Below, one piece after another: positions 14,009-19,547 of a DNA stretch of 23,992 nucleotides. This stretch comes from JACQLN01 sp049274895 (GTDB lineage Bacteria > Patescibacteriota > Minisyncoccia > JACQLN01), in NCBI GenBank assembly GCA_049274895.1, contig JBASTM010000024.1, forward strand, positions 1 through 23,992, read 5' to 3'. Position numbers and translations under genes: made by a program. The notes under the pieces are model-generated. The model was not told the DNA's origin. It saw only the letters and a list, made by a program, of their open reading frames with translations, and did no database searches. Each line of letters starts with the position of its first letter. Position 1 is the first letter of the stretch.

Positions 14009-14527
14009 ATGTTAATCATTATCACCGGCAATGGCAAAGGCAAAACCACCTCAGCTTTGGGGCAGGCCTTGAGGGTGGTGGGCGAAGGGGGACGCGCGGT
14101 GATGTATCAGTTTATAAAAGGGCCGTGGAAATCGGGTGAGGATAAATCGTCCAAGTTATTGCACCCACACTTCCAGATCATCAAAGGTGGTAAAGGGTTT
14201 GTGGGAATTTTAGGCGACCCGTACCCGCGCTCGGTTCATATCCAAGCCGCCCAAGAAACTTGGGCTAAAGCCGCCGCGGCTATAGAGTCAAAAAAATATA
14301 CTCTAGTGGTATTGGACGAAATTAACGTAGCCATAAAATTGGGTTTGCTTAAAATAAGCCCGGTGTTTTTGTTTTTGAAAAAATACCGTGGAATTGTTAA
14401 TATTATGGTTACCGGACGCGATGCCCATCCTCGGCTGATTCAATTGGCTGATTTGGTCTCGGAGGTTAAAGAAATAAAACACCCTTTCAATAAAGGCATC
14501 GGTGCCCGTAAGGGAGTTGAATACTAA
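14009..14527 (+). CDS. cobO: Cob(I)alamin / corrinoid adenosyltransferase, CobO/BtuR family
   Basis: Transfers the adenosyl group of ATP to cob(I)alamin or a corrinoid precursor, making the coenzyme form of B12. The 172-residue protein starts MLIIITGNGKGKTTSALGQA, with the family P-loop GNGKGKTT, then VLDEINVAIKLGLL (Walker-B-like) and the characteristic tail VTGRDAHPRLIQLADLVSEV, KEIKHPFNKGIGARKGVEY. Other reading frames would start 12 codons earlier, but the ATG at 14009 gives the standard N terminus and coincides with the end of the repeat element. It directly follows nrdJ. No other B12 pathway or uptake gene is in the window, so salvage of outside B12 is the simplest reading. Confidence 0.92.
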   Translation: MLIIITGNGKGKTTSALGQALRVVGEGGRAVMYQFIKGPWKSGEDKSSKLLHPHFQIIKGGKGFVGILGDPYPRSVHIQAAQETWAKAAAAIESKKYTLVVLDEINVAIKLGLLKISPVFLFLKKYRGIVNIMVTGRDAHPRLIQLADLVSEVKEIKHPFNKGIGARKGVEY

Positions 14528-14537
14528 GGATTAAAGT

Positions 14538-14651
14538 ATGGCTTTTGGCCTTGTTATCGGTTTTATTTTAGGTTTTTTCTTGGGCGGCTTAATCGCTTTG
14601 GTTTCGGCCGCCAATTGGGAAGTAATTACCAGTTTTTTTAAGGGCAAATGA
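14538..14651 (+). CDS. Tiny glycine-rich membrane protein A
   Basis: Not recognised. A 37-residue ORF that is almost entirely one membrane helix, MAFGLVIGFILGFFLGGLIA, with glycines spaced G-x3-G, then a short polar tail ending FFKGK. AAGGA lies seven bases before the ATG. It begins 10 bp after the cobO stop and is followed two bases later by a second, similar tiny ORF. Glycine zippers of this kind favour helix packing. It may be a small subunit, a membrane-active peptide, or a chance ORF; the pairing with a look-alike favours a real gene. Confidence 0.55.
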   Translation: MAFGLVIGFILGFFLGGLIALVSAANWEVITSFFKGK

Positions 14652-14652
14652 A

Positions 14653-14739
14653 ATGCTGATCGGATTACTTATTGGTTTTATAGTTGGTTTTATCTTGGTT
14701 ATTTTGATTGCGCTCGTTATGGCTTCCGCAAATAAATAA
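14653..14739 (+). CDS. Tiny glycine-rich membrane protein B
   Basis: Not recognised. A 28-residue single-helix ORF, MLIGLLIGFIVGFILVILIA followed by LVMASANK. It starts two bases after the stop of the preceding 37-residue ORF (TGAaATG), suggesting coupled translation, and shares its I-G-F-I-x-G-F pattern, so the two may be duplicates. It ends nine bases before the convergent efp stop. No terminator is obvious between them. Confidence 0.5.
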   Translation: MLIGLLIGFIVGFILVILIALVMASANK

Positions 14740-14748
14740 TGTGACTCA

Positions 14749-15300
14749 TCAGGCGCGGCGAACATATTCGCCGGTGCGGGTATCCACCTCTATTTTTTGG
14801 CCGGCTTCAATAAACAACGGAACTTTCACGGTGATTCCAGTTTCCATAACGGCGTCTTTTAGGGCGCCTTGAACCGTGTCGCCCCTGGCGGCCGGCGGCG
14901 CATCTTTAACCTCCAGCACCACTTTGATGGGCAGTTTCACCGAGATGGGTTTTTGCTTGAACAAATAAATTTCCACCGGCATATCTTTTTTAAGATAGCC
15001 GATTTTGTCGCCCAGCATTTCCTCTGTGAAGCCCAGCTTGCCGCTTTCTGTTTGAAAGAAAAATTCGCTTTTGGTGCGGTAGATGAATTTAGAATTTAGC
15101 CGCTCTATGTTGGCTGCCTGTATACTGTCGGATTGCTGAAAAGTTTGAGTGCGAACCTTGAGTGTAATCACGTTGCGGATTTTAGTTTGCATCACCGGCC
15201 GGCGCTGGGCCACTTTATTGTGGTTGGATTCCAAAACCTCGTAGGGCTCGCCGTCCAATTCAATCACCACGCCGGGTTTTAGGTCGTTCATTGATAACAT
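14749..15300 (-). CDS. efp: Elongation factor P
   Basis: Relieves ribosomes stalled on polyproline. The 183 residues have the three-barrel EF-P layout: MNDLKPGVVIELDGEPYEVLE at the start, TKIRNVITLKVRTQTF, an OB-fold middle (MPVEIYLFKQKPISVKLP), and the C-terminal signature DAPPAARGDTVQGALKDAVMETG followed by VKVPLFIEAGQKIEVDTRTGEY. The domain I loop that normally reads PGKGxAF or similar is here KVAQRRPVMQ, with Gln at the usual Lys/Arg tip. The ATG at 15300 was kept; a second ATG three codons in gives MNDLKPG. It is divergent from comEC and convergent with the tiny membrane ORFs. Confidence 0.96.
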   Translation of the reverse strand: MLSMNDLKPGVVIELDGEPYEVLESNHNKVAQRRPVMQTKIRNVITLKVRTQTFQQSDSIQAANIERLNSKFIYRTKSEFFFQTESGKLGFTEEMLGDKIGYLKKDMPVEIYLFKQKPISVKLPIKVVLEVKDAPPAARGDTVQGALKDAVMETGITVKVPLFIEAGQKIEVDTRTGEYVRRA

Positions 15301-15337
15301 ATCAGTTGGTAGTTTGTAGTTAGTAGTGAGTAGTCAT

Positions 15338-15343
15338 TATAAT
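15338..15343 (+). promoter_or_regulatory. -10 box of comEC
   Basis: A perfect TATAAT (15338-15343), eight bases before the ATG at 15352, so the transcript would start almost at the start codon. The upstream 35 bases are an AGTTGGTAGTTTG-type low-complexity stretch with no good -35. The -10 is nearly symmetrical and may also serve efp on the other strand. Confidence 0.5.
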
Positions 15344-15351
15344 TGAACATA

Positions 15352-16503
15352 ATGAGACTATCAAGAGCTCTGGTAACTATCGCGGTGGGATTTTTGGCGG
15401 GTGTTTTTGTTCAGTCTGTTTTTGGTTTTTTGTGGTGGTGGGTACTTGGCTCGGTGGTTCTGGCTATAGCCGCTGGAGCGGTTGATATTGCTTACGGATC
15501 GCGCTGGGGTCTTTTTGTTTTCTTTTTTCTGTTGGCGTTCTCGCTGGGGTTGGTGCGGGGTGGCACGTATCACCAAAATTTTGCCCGAGGCGAGAAGACT
15601 TTTTGGAACAGCAGCCGCGCTTTTTTGGTTGACCGCGTAAAATCAATTTTACCTCAAGACGAAGGCGCTCTTTTTAACGCCATGGTTTTGGGTTACGAAA
15701 AAGACGTTTCGGCTAAAATAAAAACGGATTTTAACCGCACCGGCACCCGGCATGTGGTGGCCATTTCGGGTATGAACATTTCCATTGTGGCCATGCTGAT
15801 TATGAGCTTGGGTTTAAGCCTTGGTTTGTGGCGCCAGCAGGCTTTTTGGTTGGCCGTGGCCGGAGTGGCGGCTTTTGTGTTGCTGGTGGGTTCGCCGCCT
15901 TCAGCTCTGCGGGCCGGCATTATGGGCATAATTCTGTTATGGGCCCAAAACCGCGGGCGCTTGGTGCAGGCGTGGCGGCCGCTGGTGATCGCCGCTTTTT
16001 TAATGGTGGTTTTGAATCCAACACTGCTTAATTTGGATATCGGCTTTCAACTTTCGTTTTTGGCGGTCTTGGGGATTATCTATTTTAAGAATTTTTGGGC
16101 CAGAGTTTTGTTTTGGTTACCCATTAAACCGGCGCGTGAGTTGGTGGTGTTGTCTATGGCTGCCCAAACCACCACTTGGCCGATAATTTTATACAACTTC
16201 GGATCGCTATCCGTAATCAGCCCTATAGCCAATGTCTTCGTGGTGCCGATATTAACGCCTATAATGTTTTTAGGTTTGGGTTTTGTGATTTTTTCGTTCT
16301 GGCCGTGGCCGGCGCAGTTTTTTTTATGGCCGGCCTGGCTTATTCTTAAAATAACCATAAAACTGGTGGAATTTTTTGGTTCCTTCGGCTGGGCCAGCGC
16401 GGATTTGGGCAAATCCGGTCTGATGGTGTTCCTTTTTTACCCGGCGCTTTATTTATTCTGGAGATATTCGGAAAACCGCGGCTATAATGATCCAACTAAC
16501 TAA
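15352..16503 (+). CDS. comEC: ComEC/Rec2 competence channel, membrane part only
   Basis: Inner-membrane channel for single-stranded DNA uptake. The 383-residue protein has two or three N-terminal helices (ALVTIAVGFLAGVFVQSVFG and following), a short region before residue 100, and the Competence domain with its hallmark GTRHVVAISGMNISIVAML, then a further series of hydrophobic helices to FYPALYLFWRYSE. The C-terminal metallo-beta-lactamase domain present in most ComEC proteins is missing and is encoded by the next ORF, which overlaps by 17 bp in another frame. The ATG at 15352 was chosen; TTG at 15343 is in frame but falls on the -10 box. Other uptake genes are not in the window. Confidence 0.93.
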   Translation: MRLSRALVTIAVGFLAGVFVQSVFGFLWWWVLGSVVLAIAAGAVDIAYGSRWGLFVFFFLLAFSLGLVRGGTYHQNFARGEKTFWNSSRAFLVDRVKSILPQDEGALFNAMVLGYEKDVSAKIKTDFNRTGTRHVVAISGMNISIVAMLIMSLGLSLGLWRQQAFWLAVAGVAAFVLLVGSPPSALRAGIMGIILLWAQNRGRLVQAWRPLVIAAFLMVVLNPTLLNLDIGFQLSFLAVLGIIYFKNFWARVLFWLPIKPARELVVLSMAAQTTTWPIILYNFGSLSVISPIANVFVVPILTPIMFLGLGFVIFSFWPWPAQFFLWPAWLILKITIKLVEFFGSFGWASADLGKSGLMVFLFYPALYLFWRYSENRGYNDPTN

Positions 16504-17335
16504 GAGTTTTATTCTGGGAGTTTTGTTGTTTCTGGTCGTTTTGTTTTTTTGGTTTGTTTTGGAAAAAGAAAAACAAGAGGCCCAAGTGATTTTTTTGGAC
16601 GTGGGCCAAGGCGATAGCCAACTGGTGTTATTACCGGGCGATGTCCAAATTCTTATAGACGCCGGGCCGTCGGCTAAGACCGCGGCCAAACTGGGGCAGT
16701 ATTTGCCGTTTTACGACAAAGATATTGAACTGGCTATTTTGACCCATCCGCACGCCGACCACCTGCGCGGATTTATTTCGGTTTTTCGAAACTACCGCGT
16801 TAAAAACTTTATACTCTCGGGCGCCAACTACGACAGCCGCGTCTACGCCGATTTTATGGCGGCCTTAAAATTGGAAGGCAGTAATGTTTATTTAGCCAGC
16901 GCCGGCGACTTAGTAAGCTTTGTCAAACATCCAATGTCTGACAAAAATGTGCAACATCCGATGTTACACATTTTGGCGCCCGCCAGAGAAACGTTCGGCC
17001 GGAATTTCAAAAGTATTCACGATAGCAATGTTGTTAGTCAGCTTAACTTGGCCGACAAGAAATTTTTATTGATGGGCGATGCCGAGGAAGATTTGGAAAA
17101 TCAACTGGTCGCGCAAAACGCGATTAGGGACGTAGATGTTCTCAAGGTTGGCCATCACGGCTCTAAAACTTCCACCTCGGCCAAACTGCTCCAGGCCGCC
17201 CGGCCGGAAGAGGCCATTATCCAGGTAGGCAATAATTCCTACGGCCACCCTTACCCGGCGGTGTTAGATCGCCTAGGCAAGTTCGGGGTTAAAGTCTTTA
17301 GAAATGATCAGTTGGGTGATGTGATATACAAATAA
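16487..17335 (+). CDS. ComEC-type metallo-beta-lactamase-fold hydrolase with membrane anchor
   Basis: A 282-residue protein with one N-terminal membrane helix (about 7-25) and an extracytoplasmic MBL domain: LDVGQGDSQLVLLPG, LIDAGP, the metal motif HPHADH (87-92), SNVVSQLNLADKKFLLMGDAE, and KVGHHGSKTSTS. These match the C-terminal domain of ComEC, thought to be a nuclease degrading the non-transported strand. Its start overlaps the comEC stop by 17 bp, and together the two ORFs make up a full ComEC. A stretch reading HPMSDKNVQHPML (about 147-159) comes from a DNA palindrome and looks like an insertion; the metal site is intact. Confidence 0.9.
   Translation: MIQLTKSFILGVLLFLVVLFFWFVLEKEKQEAQVIFLDVGQGDSQLVLLPGDVQILIDAGPSAKTAAKLGQYLPFYDKDIELAILTHPHADHLRGFISVFRNYRVKNFILSGANYDSRVYADFMAALKLEGSNVYLASAGDLVSFVKHPMSDKNVQHPMLHILAPARETFGRNFKSIHDSNVVSQLNLADKKFLLMGDAEEDLENQLVAQNAIRDVDVLKVGHHGSKTSTSAKLLQAARPEEAIIQVGNNSYGHPYPAVLDRLGKFGVKVFRNDQLGDVIYK
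16944..16974. repeat. 31-bp palindrome translated inside the MBL-fold gene
   Basis: Arms AAAATGTG-c-AACAT (16944-16957) and ATGTT-a-CACATTTT (16961-16974) flank a ccg centre, with one mismatch. It encodes the NVQHPMLHIL region. A related word, ACATCCAATGT, lies just upstream. Confidence 0.75.
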
Positions 17336-17388
17336 AATCTCAAAAATCAAATCTCAAAAGTTGGCGTAAATAGTGGGTTTTTATGGTA

Positions 17389-17418
17389 TTGACATAGATA
17401 TATGTGATATGCTATACT
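17389..17418 (+). promoter_or_regulatory. Strong promoter of the small membrane-protein pair
   Basis: A consensus TTGACA (17389-17394), an 18-bp spacer, and an extended -10 TGCTATACT (TATACT 17413-17418). It is the best sigma70-type promoter in the window, predicting a leader of about 30 bases with AAGGAGGG. The 17336-17388 gap shows only AT-rich sequence. Confidence 0.8.
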
Positions 17419-17455
17419 TATATAAGTACCTGAAATCAAACAAGGAGGGTCAAAA

Positions 17456-17572
17456 ATGCAGAGAATGACCATGCCGAGGTGGGAGTGGTGGATCAGACAA
17501 CACTGGGTCAGCGTCCTCGTAGTTGTGGTAGCGGTTGAGCTCATCGGACAGATCGTCTGGCGGGTGTGGTAA
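17456..17572 (+). CDS. Small Trp-rich single-helix membrane protein
   Basis: Not recognised. A 38-residue ORF, MQRMTMPRWEWWIRQHWVSV followed by the hydrophobic LVVVVAVELIGQIVWRVW, with five tryptophans clustering at both membrane edges and a basic N terminus. AAGGAGGG lies six bases before the ATG and a consensus promoter is just upstream, so expression is likely despite the size. The next ORF starts 34 bp downstream with its own SD. Codon use (GTC, CTC, AGG) differs from the neighbouring comEC and ndk genes. Confidence 0.68.
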   Translation: MQRMTMPRWEWWIRQHWVSVLVVVVAVELIGQIVWRVW

Positions 17573-17606
17573 ACGGGTTCTCAAATCTAGAAGGAAGGAG
17601 TCGGTC

Positions 17607-17816
17607 ATGAAATTCTTTGCCGGTGTGTCGGTGGTGTATCTCGTTAGCTCAGTGGTTCTTTTTTCTGACTTTGATACGTCCAAGACCATCACCTTTTTCA
17701 CCCTGCCGCCGGTAACGTTTGCGCTCATTGCCATCGCTTGCGCCATCAAGGAGCATGGCGAGAGGATTCAGCGCGGTGCGAATCCGCCACAGGTCAAGTC
17801 AGACACGCGAGGTTGA
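17607..17816 (+). CDS. Small two-helix membrane protein
   Basis: Not recognised. 69 residues with two hydrophobic segments (about 2-20, KFFAGVSVVYLVSSVVLF, and 29-47, TFFTLPPVTFALIAIACAI) and a basic, polar C-terminal tail (KEHGERIQRGANPPQVKSD). AAGGAAGGAG precedes the ATG at 17607; a longer open frame to 17535 overlaps the first small gene and has no ribosome site. It forms a two-gene unit with the 38-residue ORF, between a consensus promoter and a strong terminator. No family could be assigned. Confidence 0.68.
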   Translation: MKFFAGVSVVYLVSSVVLFSDFDTSKTITFFTLPPVTFALIAIACAIKEHGERIQRGANPPQVKSDTRG

Positions 17817-17827
17817 ACCTCGGCAGC

Positions 17828-17856
17828 GCCCCGGTGAGAGATCATCGGGGCTTTTT
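17828..17856 (+). terminator. Terminator of the small membrane-protein pair
   Basis: A 10-bp stem GCCCCGGTGA/TCATCGGGGC (one G-U) with a GAGA tetraloop and TTTTTAATTTTT tail, directly after the second small ORF. Confidence 0.92.
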
Positions 17857-17892
17857 AATTTTTACCAGAATTTGGTAGACTGATGAATCCAA

Positions 17893-17925
17893 TAAGGCCG
17901 ATAGGACCGATAAGTCCAATGGGTC
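17893..17925. repeat. Degenerate AGGACCGATA repeat before ndk
   Basis: Three imperfect ~10-bp units (AAGGCCGAT, AGGACCGAT, AAGTCCAAT) run up to the TAAAAT box (17926-17931) that lies five bases before the ndk ATG. Confidence 0.5.
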
Positions 17926-17936
17926 TAAAATAAATT

Positions 17937-18527
17937 ATGAATCATCCTAAAGAAGAAGTTACGTTTTTAATGATCAAGCCCGATGGGGTCAAACGGGGTT
18001 TGGTGGGCGAGATTATTAAACGTATAGAACAAAGAAACTTAAAGATTATTGCCCTGGGTATGGAAAAACCCAGCCGGGCCAAAATAGACGGGCATTACCC
18101 CAAAGACGCCAACTGGATCCACCGCTTGGGCGAAAAAACTTTAGCCACTTATCAAAAATACGGCTACGATGCCAGAAAAGAATTAGGCACCGAGAACCCG
18201 GACAAGATCGGCAAAATGGTGCGGGGCTGGTTGTTGGATTTTATGTGCTCCGGGCCGGTGGTCAAGATGATTGTAAAAGGTGTGCACGCGGTGGATATGG
18301 TTAGAAAACTCGGCGGTAGCACCATGCCGTCGGCCGCCGAGATGGGCACCATCCGTGGTGATTTTTCGGTGGACTCGGCCGCGGCGGCCAACCGCGACAA
18401 ACGATCGGTTCACAATATCGTCCACGCCTCGGAAACACCCGAAGAAGCCAAGCACGAAATTAGTTACTGGTTCAGTCCGAAAGAAATCCACGACTACAAA
18501 CGCACCGACGAGGAGCTGACTTTTTAG
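17937..18527 (+). CDS. ndk: Nucleoside diphosphate kinase with an internal insertion
   Basis: Transfers phosphate from ATP to other NDPs through a phospho-histidine, keeping NTP and dNTP pools balanced. The 196 residues hold the family start VTFLMIKPDGVKRGLVGEII, FMCSGPVVKMIVKG, TMPSAAEMGTIRGDF, and the active-site NIVHASETPEEA with His163. Usual bacterial NDKs have about 140 residues; here some 40-45 extra residues (about 55-98, PKDANWIHRLGEK onward) sit before the SGPVV segment, and the C terminus is extended. Catalytic residues are intact. TAAAAT lies five bases before the ATG with no SD, suggesting a leaderless message. It is functionally downstream of the NrdJ reductase in dNTP supply. 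Confidence 0.95.
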   Translation: MNHPKEEVTFLMIKPDGVKRGLVGEIIKRIEQRNLKIIALGMEKPSRAKIDGHYPKDANWIHRLGEKTLATYQKYGYDARKELGTENPDKIGKMVRGWLLDFMCSGPVVKMIVKGVHAVDMVRKLGGSTMPSAAEMGTIRGDFSVDSAAAANRDKRSVHNIVHASETPEEAKHEISYWFSPKEIHDYKRTDEELTF

Positions 18528-18536
18528 GATTGGTTG

Positions 18537-18608
18537 ACCCCGTTAGAAGTCCGCCCCGCCAAAAGGCGCGGCGCCAGCCGCCTAGGGGCGGCTTACTTCT
18601 AACGGGGT
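18537..18608. repeat. 72-bp long hairpin repeat after ndk
   Basis: Perfect 14-bp arms ACCCCGTTAGAAGT (18537-18550) and ACTTCTAACGGGGT (18595-18608), then a second nested pair CCGCCCC/GGGGCGG and a GC-rich loop. It begins 9 bp after the ndk stop and ends 36 bp before the -10 of the ncRNA. It lacks a T-run, so it is more like a repeat element than a classic terminator. Confidence 0.75.
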
Positions 18609-18621
18609 GGATATCTTGGGG

Positions 18622-18649
18622 TTGCGGGTGCTCCGGATAGGGATATAAT
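18622..18649 (+). promoter_or_regulatory. Promoter of the structured RNA
   Basis: A perfect TATAAT (18644-18649) with TTGCGG 16 bp upstream (18622-18627). The expected start is about 18656, exactly where the closing helix GGACTTGG of the RNA begins. Confidence 0.65.
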
Positions 18650-18655
18650 TAAAGT

Positions 18656-18868
18656 GGACTTGGTGGTTGGAACGTCTAACGTTCTTAAAGGATTTTTAAA
18701 GTTTTAGCACAAAGTTATTGTTCCAGGGATCCTTACATCTCAATGGCGCGCTGATTCGTTCGGACGCTATTGTTGCGGGAACCCACCTAGCTAATAGGCT
18801 GAACATACTTTTGAAATCCTTTATCCAAGTCCTCTTAAAAACTCAAGATTTGAAGTCTTGAGTTTTTT
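18656..18868 (+). ncRNA. Structured small RNA, 6S-like candidate
   Basis: About 177 bases plus terminator, with no plausible ORF. The ends pair: GGACTTGG (18656-18663) with CCAAGTCC (18825-18832). Next comes a small perfect hairpin GAACGT-cta-ACGTTC (18670-18684), then a helix TAAAGGATTT (18686-18695) with AAATCCTTTA (18814-18823). A large open bubble of 24 and 31 bases follows, its 3' side holding a small AGC/GCT hairpin. Beyond it are GTTCC/GGAAC (18720-18724, 18778-18782) and an apical helix CAATGGCG/CGCTATTG (18741-18772). A long rod with a central bubble, about 180 bases, under a strong promoter is the layout of 6S RNA, which binds sigma70 RNA polymerase. It is not tmRNA, SRP RNA or RNase P RNA by visible motifs. 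Identity as ssrS is inference. Confidence 0.6.
18841..18868 (+). terminator. Terminator of the structured RNA
   Basis: ACTCAAGA (18841-18848) and TCTTGAGT (18856-18863) form a perfect stem around TTTGAAG, followed by TTTTT; five A bases precede it, so it could work on both strands. Confidence 0.93.
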
Positions 18869-18874
18869 AGTACT

Positions 18875-18898
18875 TACGAAATACGAATCGGTACGAAT
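18875..18898. repeat. TACGAAT cluster before nth
   Basis: TACGAA, TACGAAT and TACGAAT spaced 7-10 bp apart. The same word is tandemly repeated before the EF-like gene (23425-23457). Confidence 0.55.
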
Positions 18899-18920
18899 AG
18901 ATTATGATAAGATTAAAAAC

Positions 18921-19547
18921 ATGGAAACATTAGCACAGAAAAAAGCTCGGGCGCTTAAAGTTATCAGATTTCTAAAAAAGAAATTCCCCGACGCCAAAAT
19001 TGCTCTTAAATACAATAATCCCATCCAACTCTTAGCGGCGGTTATTTTATCGGCCCAATGCACCGACAAAAAGGTCAATGAAGTTACGGTGAATATTTTC
19101 AAGGAATACAAGACCGCCGGCGATTTCGCCCAGTTAAGTCAAAAGCAGTTGGAGCAACTGATCCACTCCTGCGGGTTTTACCGCAACAAGGCCAAGAACA
19201 TTATTACCGCCTGTAAAATCGTCCAGACAAAATTCAAAGGACGGTTGCCCAAAACTATGTCCGAGATGTTGACCTTGCCCGGCGTGGCTCGGAAAACCGC
19301 CAACGTGGTTTTGGGCAACGCTTGGGGAGTGGTGGAGGGCATCGCGGTGGATACGCATATGATCCGCTTAAACCAAAAACTTGGATTCACAAAGGAATCA
19401 AATCCGGTAAAAATTGAGCGCGATTTGATGCGCCTCGTTCCTAAAAAAGACTGGTTTGGTTATACTTATGGAATAATAGACTATGGCCGGAAGGTTTGCC
19501 CGGCTCGGCATAAAAAATGCGATTGTGAGATTTATAAGATTAAATAA
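18921..19547 (+). CDS. nth: Endonuclease III (DNA glycosylase/AP lyase)
   Basis: Removes oxidised pyrimidines and nicks abasic sites in base excision repair. 208 residues from the ATG at 18921 (an open frame to 18858 runs into the terminator of the RNA gene). It has ILSAQCTDKKVNEV, the helix-hairpin-helix LPGVARKTANVVL with catalytic Lys125, and VDTHMIRLNQKLG with catalytic Asp144. The iron-sulfur loop is abnormal: CPARHKKCDC gives C-x6-C-x-C (193, 200, 202) and the protein ends six residues later, so the fourth ligand and the C-x2-C spacing of the standard C-x6-C-x2-C-x5-C cluster are missing. The enzyme may lack the cluster. TATGAT lies 12 bases before the ATG. Confidence 0.94.
   Translation: METLAQKKARALKVIRFLKKKFPDAKIALKYNNPIQLLAAVILSAQCTDKKVNEVTVNIFKEYKTAGDFAQLSQKQLEQLIHSCGFYRNKAKNIITACKIVQTKFKGRLPKTMSEMLTLPGVARKTANVVLGNAWGVVEGIAVDTHMIRLNQKLGFTKESNPVKIERDLMRLVPKKDWFGYTYGIIDYGRKVCPARHKKCDCEIYKIK

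Noticed and set aside
17535..17606. Longer start for the 69-residue membrane protein
   Set aside because: The extension overlaps the first small ORF and lacks an SD, whereas AAGGAAGGAG directly precedes the ATG at 17607.
18656..18832. tmRNA, SRP RNA or RNase P RNA as identity of the structured RNA
   Set aside because: There is no tRNA-like end or tag frame, no GGAAGCAGCC-type SRP loop, and the length and motifs do not fit RNase P.
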